The translations under genes and the position numbers were made by a program. A DNA stretch of 33,258 nt, from contig CADAHQ010000014.1 in the NCBI GenBank assembly GCA_902787715.1, forward strand, positions 1 through 33,258. Direction: 5' to 3'. Shown here piece after piece: positions 15,985 to 22,880 of the stretch (positions are counted from its first letter, which is position 1; the number at the start of each line of letters is the position of its first letter). A model generated the notes under the pieces. The model was not told the DNA's origin. It was given only the letters and a program-made list of their open reading frames with translations, and ran no database searches. The stretch comes from an uncultured Lachnospiraceae bacterium. Lineage in GTDB: Bacteria; Bacillota; Clostridia; Lachnospirales; Lachnospiraceae.

Positions 15985-16425
15985 ATGGCAAACGATGAGA
16001 TTTATCTGGTCAGCAAACGGGCATTGCCGCAGGTGCTTTTGAAGGTTGCGGAAGTGAAGCGTATGCTTGCGAAGGACCGTAACCTTACGGTGCAGGAAGC
16101 CACGGATGCGGTCTCCTTAAGCCGCAGCTCGTTTTACAAGTATAAAGATGACGTGCAGCCCTTCCACGAGACTTCGCGGGGCAAGACCGTCAACATTCTT
16201 CTCCAGGTGAGCGACGAGACCGGAATTCTCTCCGCAATCCTTGCGGAGGTGGCCGCGTGCCGCGCCAATGTTTTAACGATTCAGCAGAGTATTCCCATCG
16301 GCGGTGTGGCGTCGGTGGCCCTCGGCTTTGAGATTCTGCCGGAGACTGCGGAGCTTTCCGAGATAGAGTCGCGGATTACGGGACTCTCGGGAGTACAGCG
16401 CATGCAGATTCTGGGAATCGGTTGA
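15985..16425 (+). CDS. ACT domain-containing protein (PheB / UPF0735 type)
   Basis: 146 residues, the normal length for this family. The N-terminal third (LTVQEATDAVSLSRSSFYKYKDDV, about residues 33-56, as two adjoining pieces) looks like a helix-turn-helix. Residues about 70-146 form an ACT domain (VNILLQVSDETGILSAIL). ACT domains bind amino acids, so the protein is plausibly an amino-acid-responsive regulator. The family was named from a gene next to pheA in Bacillus, but its molecular role is poorly known. It heads an operon with homoserine dehydrogenase, which points here to the aspartate/threonine branch. A good ribosome site (AAAGGGG) precedes the ATG. Confidence 0.85.
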   Translation: MANDEIYLVSKRALPQVLLKVAEVKRMLAKDRNLTVQEATDAVSLSRSSFYKYKDDVQPFHETSRGKTVNILLQVSDETGILSAILAEVAACRANVLTIQQSIPIGGVASVALGFEILPETAELSEIESRITGLSGVQRMQILGIG

Positions 16426-16461
16426 TTTACGAAAAGGGAACCATACAGGAGGGTTACAATA

Positions 16462-17661
16462 ATGAAGGTTGCAATTTTAGGCTACGGCACGGTTGGATCG
16501 GGTGTATTTGACGTCATCCGCGGGAACCATGCCATCATCGAAAAGCGTGTGGGTGCGCCGATTGAAGTAAAATACGTCCTGGATCTCCGGGAATTCCCGG
16601 GGAATCCGGTGGAACCTTATCTGGTTCACGATTTCCGGACCATCATCGAGGATCCGGAGATTGATATTATCGTTGAGGTGATGGGAGGTCTGCATCCTTC
16701 CTACGAGTACGTAAAGGAAGCGCTCCTCTCTGGTCGCAGTGTTTGTACGTCGAACAAGGAGCTTGTGGCGGCTTACGGCGCGGAGCTGATTGAGATTGCA
16801 AGAGAGCGCAGCATCAACTTCCTCTTCGAGGCCAGCGTCGGCGGCGGTATCCCGGTGATTCGCCAGCTGATGCGTTCCGTCACGGCGGACGAGGTTGAGG
16901 AAGTGGCCGGTATCCTGAACGGTACCACGAACTATATGATGACCCGGATGCGCGAGGACGGCATCTCCTTCGACGAGGCGCTTGCGGATGCGCAGGCCAA
17001 CGGCTTCGCCGAGAGAAATCCCGCCGCAGATATCGAGGGCTTTGACGCCTGCCGAAAGATTGCCATTCTGACGTCCTTAGCTTACGGACAGCAGGTGGAT
17101 TACCAGGAGATCTATACCGAGGGTATCACGAAGATCTCCGATGTGGACGTTGCCTATGCGAAGGCCATGAAGCGCGGCATCAAGCTGATTGCCCGCAGCT
17201 ATCAGAAGGACGGCAAGGTATACGCCATGGTTTCGCCGATGATGATCCGGAAGAAGAATCCGCTCTATCCGGTAAGCGGCGTATTTAACGCGATTATGGT
17301 GCGCGGAAACATGCTCGGCGAGATTATGTTCTACGGCAAGGGCGCAGGCAAGCTTCCGACGGCCAGCGCGGTTGTCTCCGACGTGATTGATGCGGCCAAG
17401 CACCGCTTTGTGAACATTCCGATTCTCTGGAGCACGGAAAAGCTTACCCTCGGAGAAAAGGACAATATGGAAAGCCGCTTCTTTGTACGCGTGGCTGTCG
17501 CGGATGCGGACAAGGCGAAGGCTACCTTCGACATCCACAAGACGGTTGAGCTTCCGGAGCAGACGCAGGAGTTTGCGTTTGTGACGAAGAGCATGACGGA
17601 GAAGGCATTTGCCGATGCCTGCGAGGACCTTTCGGTCATCAACTCGATCCGGTACGAATAA
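16462..17661 (+). CDS. hom: Homoserine dehydrogenase
   Basis: 399 residues. It reduces aspartate semialdehyde to homoserine with NAD(P)H, the branch point to threonine and methionine. The N-terminal nucleotide-binding motif is GYGTVGSGV (about 7-15). The catalytic domain contains SNKELVAAYG (about 98-107), GILNGTTNYMMTRM (about 152-165) and NPAADIEGFDACRK (about 191-204). The C-terminal 70 residues look like an ACT-type regulatory domain but are shorter than in many homologues of about 430 residues, so feedback inhibition may differ or involve the ACT protein encoded upstream. GGAGGG lies just before the ATG. It is the second gene of the operon. Confidence 0.94.
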   Translation: MKVAILGYGTVGSGVFDVIRGNHAIIEKRVGAPIEVKYVLDLREFPGNPVEPYLVHDFRTIIEDPEIDIIVEVMGGLHPSYEYVKEALLSGRSVCTSNKELVAAYGAELIEIARERSINFLFEASVGGGIPVIRQLMRSVTADEVEEVAGILNGTTNYMMTRMREDGISFDEALADAQANGFAERNPAADIEGFDACRKIAILTSLAYGQQVDYQEIYTEGITKISDVDVAYAKAMKRGIKLIARSYQKDGKVYAMVSPMMIRKKNPLYPVSGVFNAIMVRGNMLGEIMFYGKGAGKLPTASAVVSDVIDAAKHRFVNIPILWSTEKLTLGEKDNMESRFFVRVAVADADKAKATFDIHKTVELPEQTQEFAFVTKSMTEKAFADACEDLSVINSIRYE

Positions 17662-17673
17662 CGAGAAAGGGGT

Positions 17674-17700
17674 CACGCAGGAAGGAAAACTTTCTGCGTG
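17674..17700 (+). other. Intercistronic hairpin between hom and the apgM-like gene
   Basis: CACGCAGGAAG pairs with CTTTCTGCGTG (17674-17684 with 17690-17700; one G-T wobble) around the loop GAAAA. ATTTTAAGG follows, which is too short a T-run for a confident terminator. It buries the GGAAGG that would serve a GTG start at 17698, leaving the TAAGG site for the ATG at 17719. It could be an attenuator or a stability element. Confidence 0.65.
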
Positions 17701-17718
17701 ATTTTAAGGTACATAACA

Positions 17719-18927
17719 ATGAAATATCTTGTGGTTCTGGCGGATGGCATGGCCGATCTGCCCATTGATTCCCTTGGGGGAAAGACACCGCTTGCGTTTG
17801 CTAAGACGCCGGAGATGGACGCGCTTGCGCCCCTTTCGGAGGTCGGCACGGCGCACACAATCCCCGCGGGCATGAAGCCCGGAAGCGACACCGCCAATCT
17901 CGCGGTGATGGGGTATGATCCGAAACAGTATTACACCGGGCGCTCGCCTCTGGAGGCCCTGTCCATCGGCGTTGACATGGCCTCGACGGATGTGGCAATC
18001 CGCTGCAACATCGTGACGCTCTCCGACGACAACCTCCCTTACGAGCAGAAGACGATTCTCGACCACAGCTCCTCGGAGATTTCCACGGCGGACGCGGCGA
18101 TTTTGCTGGAAGCCGTCCGCAAGCAGCTGGAGTGGGAATGGTATCACTTCTACGTCGGCACGAGCTACCGGCACCTTTTGATTTGGAACCGCGGTAACGT
18201 TGTTCCGCTGACGCCTCCCCACGACATCCTGACCCGCGTTGTGGGCGAATACCTTCCCGCAGATCCGGTGCTTCGGGAGATGCAGAAGAGGAGCTATGAC
18301 ATTCTCAATAACCACCCGATTAATGTGGAGCGTGCGAAGAAGGGCTTAAACAAGGCAAATTCCATCTGGTTCTGGGGCGCAGGCACCAGACCTGCATTGT
18401 CGCCTTTTTACGAGAAGAGCGGCCTTAAGGGCGTTATGATTTCCGCGGTTGACCTTCTTAAGGGCATCGCCGTCGGCGCAGGCATGCGCAACATCACGGT
18501 TCCGGGGGCAGACGGAAGTCTCCACACCAACTACCGCGGAAAGGCGGAGGCGGCGGTTTCGGCGCTTCTGTCGGAGGGCGCTGATTTTGCGTACATCCAC
18601 GTGGAAGCTCCGGACGAGATGGGGCATCAAGGAAGCGCAGAGCGCAAGGTACAGGCCATTGAGTTTATCGACGAGCAGATTGTCGGCGTTGCGAAGAGAG
18701 CACTGGATGCCTCGGGCGAGCCGTACCGCATGTTGGTTCTGCCCGACCATCCGACACCGGTGGCGCTTCGGACCCACACATCGGACCCGGTTCCGTACCT
18801 TTTGTATGACAGCACAAAGAAAGTGAACGGCCCTGCGGTTTACACTGAGGAGACCGCGGCAGCGTCAGAGTACAATTTTGACGAGGGCTACCGGCTCATG
18901 GGGCATTTTACGCAGAAAGAAGATTAA
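17719..18927 (+). CDS. ApgM-family phosphoglycerate mutase-like protein, possible homoserine kinase analogue
   Basis: 402 residues of the alkaline-phosphatase superfamily, archaeal-type cofactor-independent phosphoglycerate mutase branch. Visible motifs are LADGMADLP (metal site, about 6-14), PGSDTANLAVMGYDP with the nucleophilic Ser (about 52-66), YYTGRSPLEA, HVEAPDEMGHQG (metal site) and VLPDHPTPVALRTHTSDPVPYL (as two adjoining pieces). Biochemically proven relatives interconvert 2- and 3-phosphoglycerate. Bacterial members that sit beside threonine genes have been proposed by comparative genomics to be functional analogues of homoserine kinase. The position directly after hom, with no ordinary thrB in view, favours that role here. 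The ATG at 17719 is chosen over a GTG at 17698 because the family normally begins MKYLVVLADG and because the GTG's ribosome site is held in a hairpin. Confidence 0.85.
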   Translation: MKYLVVLADGMADLPIDSLGGKTPLAFAKTPEMDALAPLSEVGTAHTIPAGMKPGSDTANLAVMGYDPKQYYTGRSPLEALSIGVDMASTDVAIRCNIVTLSDDNLPYEQKTILDHSSSEISTADAAILLEAVRKQLEWEWYHFYVGTSYRHLLIWNRGNVVPLTPPHDILTRVVGEYLPADPVLREMQKRSYDILNNHPINVERAKKGLNKANSIWFWGAGTRPALSPFYEKSGLKGVMISAVDLLKGIAVGAGMRNITVPGADGSLHTNYRGKAEAAVSALLSEGADFAYIHVEAPDEMGHQGSAERKVQAIEFIDEQIVGVAKRALDASGEPYRMLVLPDHPTPVALRTHTSDPVPYLLYDSTKKVNGPAVYTEETAAASEYNFDEGYRLMGHFTQKED

Positions 18928-18928
18928 A

Positions 18929-20434
18929 ATGACGGGAAACGCGAAACGCAGCAAGGGGCGCCTATGGTGGCGCTGTCTGCTTCGCACGGTTGCGGGGCTT
19001 ATCGCCCTGACGGCGGTGCTTTGGCTTGCTGCGTGCGGGAAGCGAGCAGAGCCCAGAAAAGGGGATGATCCTACGCTCACCCCGGGGGCCGATGCGACGG
19101 TGACGCCGGATGCGGGCATCACCGGCGTTCCAACGGACGGGGCGACACCCACGCCGACGCCCGATGCAACCGTGTATCTGTACGAGCAGGTGGCTGTTAC
19201 GGAGGTCGCGGGATATACGCTTCGGACCACCTCGCATTTTCTGGAGGACGGAAGGCTTGCGGAGAAAATCGAAGAGCGAAAGGCGGCAAATTCTTCCGCC
19301 TGGGAGATGACCTCCAAGACGATGCTCACGGTGCTTTCGGATGGTGACGACACCCTTTCCCTGTATACGGAAATGTATTCCGGCGGAGTGGTGACCACGG
19401 GGTTGGCGGACACGGAGCTTCCCGATGGACGCCGAAAGCAGGATATGCTTGTTTACAGCGAAACAGGAGACCTTCTGTACGGGTATCACAAGCGCTACGA
19501 CGCGAAGGGCACGCTCCACAGCATGGTGACGATTCAGGCGGCCGGGAATGGTCGGTTCACCGAGAAAACCGTGGCTTACCGGGATGACCCGACCGCAATC
19601 CCTTACGTGGACGTGACCACAGAGGCTGACGGCGGAACCGTGGAACGGAGATGCCCGGATATGCAGTACATTGCAGCCACGTCGGTGCAGCCGGAGCTCG
19701 GTTTAATCACCGTAACCGTGACGCCCGGCGGGACGGGCGGTGCCGGACGAACCGTAAAGACAGTGCTTTCCCTTCGCGGAAACGAGTGGGAGGCGACGCG
19801 TCTTACCGCGGCAAATGACGCCGAGATCACCGCAGACGGTGCCGTGGTTCGATACCGCATCACGACGGCGGACGACGAGGAAGAGCTTACGCTGTACTAT
19901 GAGGACGCGACAGAGCAGAAGCTTGCGGGGGCGGCATTTGCCGGAGAATCCTGGAATGTTCCGGTCACGGAAGTTCGGGAGCAGAAGACCGACGCCGACG
20001 GCAGCACCCGCGTGGAGAAGCGCTCGCCGGTGACCGGAGCTTGGTATACGGCGTGGGAACGCCTTCTCGACAGTGAGGGAAGAGTTGTCAGCGAAATCGA
20101 ACGGGATGAGAACGGCGCTTTGCTTTCCAAGGTTTTGTGCTCGTATGTGACGGAGGGTGGCAAGCTGACCGCCATTCGGCGCACGCTGGTTATCACCGCG
20201 GAGGAGTCGGAGCAGTGGAATGTGGTAAAGACCGTTTCCGACACGGAGACGGGACTTACGGAGACGGAAGAGGAGTGGATTGAAAACGGCGACACACGTG
20301 CCACAAGGGCTATCCGGGAGTTTCGATACGATTCCAACCGGCAGCTCCTGCAGACCGTTGTCCGCGACTCGGACGGAACGGAAGTTGTCACGGATTACAA
20401 GAATGAATATCGCAAAAAAACGACCCGGGATTAA
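18929..20434 (+). CDS. Lipoprotein of unknown function with YD-like beta-strand motifs
   Basis: 501 residues, function not recognised. An N-terminal basic region and hydrophobic segment end in LAAC (Cys at about 36), indicating a lipoprotein. A Thr/Pro-rich linker (about 45-80, TPTPTPD) follows. The rest is rich in short strand-turn units such as YDAKGTL, DSEGRVVSEIERDENG and YDSNRQLLQTVVRDSDG, which resemble the YD/RHS style of repeat but are too irregular for a firm assignment. The ATG at 18929 follows the apgM stop by one nucleotide, so translation is probably coupled. An upstream in-frame start at 18878 would overlap apgM and spoil the signal sequence. The stop codon lies in the loop of the following terminator. 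No enzyme motif is visible. Confidence 0.75.
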   Translation: MTGNAKRSKGRLWWRCLLRTVAGLIALTAVLWLAACGKRAEPRKGDDPTLTPGADATVTPDAGITGVPTDGATPTPTPDATVYLYEQVAVTEVAGYTLRTTSHFLEDGRLAEKIEERKAANSSAWEMTSKTMLTVLSDGDDTLSLYTEMYSGGVVTTGLADTELPDGRRKQDMLVYSETGDLLYGYHKRYDAKGTLHSMVTIQAAGNGRFTEKTVAYRDDPTAIPYVDVTTEADGGTVERRCPDMQYIAATSVQPELGLITVTVTPGGTGGAGRTVKTVLSLRGNEWEATRLTAANDAEITADGAVVRYRITTADDEEELTLYYEDATEQKLAGAAFAGESWNVPVTEVREQKTDADGSTRVEKRSPVTGAWYTAWERLLDSEGRVVSEIERDENGALLSKVLCSYVTEGGKLTAIRRTLVITAEESEQWNVVKTVSDTETGLTETEEEWIENGDTRATRAIREFRYDSNRQLLQTVVRDSDGTEVVTDYKNEYRKKTTRD

Positions 20435-20447
20435 ATCCGGGTCGTTT
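20418..20447. terminator. Bidirectional terminator, stronger on the minus strand
   Basis: An 11-bp stem (20418-20428 with 20437-20447, core ACGACCCGG/CCGGGTCGT) has an 8-nt loop that contains the stop codon of the lipoprotein gene. On the minus strand the stem runs into seven T residues, ending the YtxH-like gene. On the plus strand only TTT follows. Confidence 0.85.
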
Positions 20448-20492
20448 GGCATTTCTGTCTGATTATTGCTTCCCTTGCGCGGGAACGGTTCA

Positions 20493-21008
20493 TTATTCGG
20501 GATCGGCAGCGTCCGCCATGTCTACGGCGATGTCCTCGGCCTTGTCGGCAGCATCCTCGAGCTTGCCGGTCCAGTCCTCAGCGGCCTCGTCAACAGCCTC
20601 TGCAGCTTCCTCGGCGGCTTCCTCAGCCTCCTCGGTCTTGCTCTCGAACTTGTTCTGCAGGTATTCCTTAACCTCGGCAGCCTTCTCCTTGGTAGCCTGT
20701 GCAAGATTGCCGGCCTTCTCGGAAACAACAGCGGAAATCTCCACGGTCTTATCCTTTACCTTGTGAGCAACATCGGAAGCCTTTGCCTTAACATTGGCAA
20801 GACGGCTTGGAGCTTCCTCGGCAGCTTCCTCGGTGCCTTCCTCAACGTCCTTCGTAACCTCGGCGATTTCACCGTCGTCCTCGAAGAGATCATCGTCTTC
20901 GAACACCTCGCCCTCAGCGAGTTCCTTCTGCTTCTCAACCTGCTTGTAGAGATAGTAGCCACCTGCGATGGCAGCGGTGAACAATGCAAACTTCGTAAAC
21001 TTCCTCAT
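20493..21008 (-). CDS. YtxH-like membrane-anchored acidic helical protein
   Basis: 171 residues. The N-terminus is MRKFTKFALFTAAIAGGYYLYKQ, given here as positions 1-23 (short basic lead, then one membrane helix). After an acidic segment (about 35-60, EDDDLFEDDGE) the rest is Ala/Glu/Lys-rich amphipathic helix, with repeats such as KAKASDVAHKVKDKT and EEAEEAAEEAAEAVDEAAED. This resembles YtxH-type or apolipoprotein-like stress and envelope proteins, a compositional family with no defined activity. The helix probably lies along the cytoplasmic or outer membrane face or self-associates. A ribosome site (AAAGGAG on the minus strand) lies just before the ATG. The composition resembles the N-terminal extension of FtsE at 11017, which is likely convergence of low-complexity sequence. 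Confidence 0.7.
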   Translation of the reverse strand: MRKFTKFALFTAAIAGGYYLYKQVEKQKELAEGEVFEDDDLFEDDGEIAEVTKDVEEGTEEAAEEAPSRLANVKAKASDVAHKVKDKTVEISAVVSEKAGNLAQATKEKAAEVKEYLQNKFESKTEEAEEAAEEAAEAVDEAAEDWTGKLEDAADKAEDIAVDMADAADPE

Positions 21009-21172
21009 TACAATTCTCCTTTCCGGCGCACAAGACGGTGCGTCCCCCTCCCTTTCCGGTCGGTTTTATGTATTAATTATATCGGATTGCCCTGCAAATG
21101 CAAAGAGAATTTGTCGAAAATCACGAAAAAAACACGGGAAGGAAAAACATGTAAAATTTTCCGTAAAAATAC

Positions 21173-21201
21173 TTGCAAACTTCGAGGCGTTAGTATATAA
21201 T
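21173..21201 (+). promoter_or_regulatory. Promoter of tRNA-Gln
   Basis: TTGCAA (21173-21178), a 17-bp spacer and a perfect TATAAT (21196-21201), 28 nt before the tRNA. The spacer contains TTCGAGGCGTTAGTA, nearly the same as in the greA promoter at 32509-32538. Confidence 0.82.
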
Positions 21202-21229
21202 ATCGACTGTTGACAATCGCCAACGCTCT

Positions 21230-21302
21230 TGGGCTATCGCCAAACGGTAAGGCAACGGACTCTGACTCCGTCATTTTCAAGGTTCGAATCCTTGTAGCCC
21301 AG
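21230..21302 (+). tRNA. tRNA-Gln (anticodon CTG)
   Basis: A 73-nt cloverleaf. The acceptor stem is TGGGCTA (21230-21236) with TAGCCCA (21295-21301) and discriminator G. The D-arm contains AACGGTAAGG, the anticodon stem CGGA/TCCG encloses CTCTGAC with anticodon CTG reading CAG codons, and the T-loop is TTCGAAT. The weak U1-A72 pair is typical of glutamine tRNAs. CCA is not encoded and must be added after transcription. The gene is alone, with its own promoter and terminator. Confidence 0.97.
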
Positions 21303-21307
21303 CTATC

Positions 21308-21333
21308 GCCGGATCGAAGGATCCGGCTTTTTT
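21308..21333 (+). terminator. Terminator of tRNA-Gln
   Basis: GCCGGATC (21308-21315) and GATCCGGC (21320-21327) form a perfect 8-bp stem with GAAG loop, followed by TTTTTT. It starts 6 nt after the tRNA. Confidence 0.93.
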
Positions 21334-21357
21334 CTTTGCGCGGAAACGTGATTTCGG

Positions 21358-21387
21358 TTTACAGACTCCGCGCTTCTATGGTAGAAT
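21358..21387 (+). promoter_or_regulatory. Promoter of the second amidase gene
   Basis: TTTACA (21358-21363), an 18-bp spacer and TAGAAT (21382-21387), about 50 nt before the GTG start at 21441. Confidence 0.6.
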
Positions 21388-21440
21388 AGTCCTTGCCGGA
21401 AATCCTTCCGGATCATACGCAGCATGTAAAGAGGTCCCCC

Positions 21441-22682
21441 GTGAGCAAAGCAAAAGGAACAAGGAGAGCAGTTTTGGCGGCGCTTGTCTTAGCGCTTTTT
21501 CTTGTTGCGTGCAATCGCGTGGGGAATGACAGTAACGGCACCTGGACACCGGACCCCACGGGGACGGCTGCCACGGCAACGCCTGCCGGGGATGTAACGC
21601 AGGGTGTGACTCCCGGCGGGAAGCCCACGGGAGAGCCGGAAACGACGCCTACGGCGGCGCCGGAGCCTACCGGGACAGCGGTGGAGTGGCCGGAGTTCGG
21701 GCAGTACAAGCCTACGGAGATCCCGGAGCTTTCGGGGATTACGGGCACGCCCGGGCGCGCCAATGAGAGCACGTATTTCCGGACCGAGCCCGGACGCACG
21801 AAGACGCGGCTCCTCACGCTTGCAAAGGACTCGCGCTTTCTGGTGCTGGACTCCTACCTTTCGATTTACAATGAAACCTGGTACCGGATCGCCGTGATTT
21901 TGAACGAGCGCATTTATTACGGCTACGTGCAGGCCTCCTCGGTGGATTTGGGCGATTACCGCAGCGATAATCAGAAGACGCGGCTGCAGGCCAACGGCCT
22001 GGCGTACACGCCGTTGTACGGGCCGGACCGGGACGGCGACGGCATCTACGTGGTAGTTCTTGACCCCGGGCACGGCGGACCGTATTCCGGCGCGAGCCAC
22101 TACGGGAAAACCGAGAAGAATATCAACTTAGAAGTCGCCAAATTCTGCAAAAAATATCTGGAGACCGTCTACGACAACGTGGTCGTCTATCTGACGCGGT
22201 CCGGAGACTATGTGTTTGACCCCCGCGACGATGTGGACGATCTGGAGTACCGTGTTTTGTTTGCGAGAAACCATAACGCGGACATCCTCGTAAGCCTCCA
22301 TTTCGACGCCTACAACGGCAGGGAGAACGGCGCCGAGGGACTGGTTCCGCGGAAGAAGGAGATTGCTCCGAAGGCGAAGGCTTTAGCGAGCCTGATTCTT
22401 CGCAATCTGGAGAAACTGGGAATTCGGAACCTGGAGACCATGACACGCGTAAGCGGCAATTCGCGCTACAGCTATCCCAACGGAGAGCAGATGGACGGCT
22501 ATCTGATTCACCGCCTTGCCTCGGAGGTCGGTATCGTCAGCTGCATCATCGAGCACGCGCACATGGACCATGAGAGCGATTTCGCAAGATTTATCGGGCC
22601 GGAGGGGATGCTTGAGAAGATCGGCATCGCCGACGCCGAGGGCATTGCAGAGTTTCTGCAGTTAAAAAAGAAAGAACAGTGA
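21441..22682 (+). CDS. N-acetylmuramoyl-L-alanine amidase with SH3-like domain, lipoprotein
   Basis: 413 residues. The lipoprotein signal ends LVAC (Cys at about 24). A long Thr/Pro/Gly linker (about 35-92) leads to an SH3-like bacterial domain (about 110-175; TYFRTEPGRTKTRLLTLAKD then a WYRI/GYVQ core) that usually binds the wall. The Amidase_3 domain follows (about 195-405). Active-site motifs are LDPGHGG, KTEKNINLE (Glu), SLHFD and CIIEHAHMD (catalytic Glu). It should cut MurNAc-L-Ala bonds at the cell surface. The GTG at 21441 is preferred over an upstream TTG at 21393 because AAAGAGG lies 6 nt before it and because it gives a normal lipoprotein signal. It is transcribed alone: promoter and terminator flank it. 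Confidence 0.88.
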   Translation: MSKAKGTRRAVLAALVLALFLVACNRVGNDSNGTWTPDPTGTAATATPAGDVTQGVTPGGKPTGEPETTPTAAPEPTGTAVEWPEFGQYKPTEIPELSGITGTPGRANESTYFRTEPGRTKTRLLTLAKDSRFLVLDSYLSIYNETWYRIAVILNERIYYGYVQASSVDLGDYRSDNQKTRLQANGLAYTPLYGPDRDGDGIYVVVLDPGHGGPYSGASHYGKTEKNINLEVAKFCKKYLETVYDNVVVYLTRSGDYVFDPRDDVDDLEYRVLFARNHNADILVSLHFDAYNGRENGAEGLVPRKKEIAPKAKALASLILRNLEKLGIRNLETMTRVSGNSRYSYPNGEQMDGYLIHRLASEVGIVSCIIEHAHMDHESDFARFIGPEGMLEKIGIADAEGIAEFLQLKKKEQ

Positions 22683-22692
22683 TTGCAAACAC

Positions 22693-22724
22693 GGACTTCT
22701 CCTTCGGGAGAGGTCCTTTCTTTG
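22693..22724 (+). terminator. Terminator of the second amidase gene
   Basis: GGACTTCTCC (22693-22702) and GGAGAGGTCC (22707-22716) form a 10-bp stem with one G-T wobble and a TTCG loop, followed by TTTCTTTG. Confidence 0.88.
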
Positions 22725-22785
22725 CCCTTGAGACGGGGCGGCAGCGGAGCCCCGAAAGAAAAATGTTAAATAAATGTAAACGCTA

Positions 22786-22814
22786 TTGACACTTTGCGAT
22801 CTTGGTGGTTAAAT
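22786..22814 (+). promoter_or_regulatory. Promoter of the 550-residue membrane protein gene
   Basis: A perfect TTGACA (22786-22791), a 17-bp spacer and TTAAAT (22809-22814). The inverted repeat TTGGT...ACCAA (about 22802-22819) overlaps the -10 region and could be an operator, but it is short. Confidence 0.65.
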
Positions 22815-22880
22815 ACCAACAATTACATTTACATCTGCATAATGCATTCGGAATGTACCTGTGTGTATGGAAAGGAAACT

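Noticed and set aside
18878-18928. Upstream start for the YD-like lipoprotein
   Set aside because: It overlaps the apgM 3' end and adds a charged stretch before the lipoprotein signal; the ATG at 18929 gives a normal one.
20466-21200. 244-codon plus-strand frame opposite the YtxH-like gene
   Set aside because: Leu/Gly-rich complement of Glu/Lys/Ala helix codons, running into the tRNA promoter region; no ribosome site.
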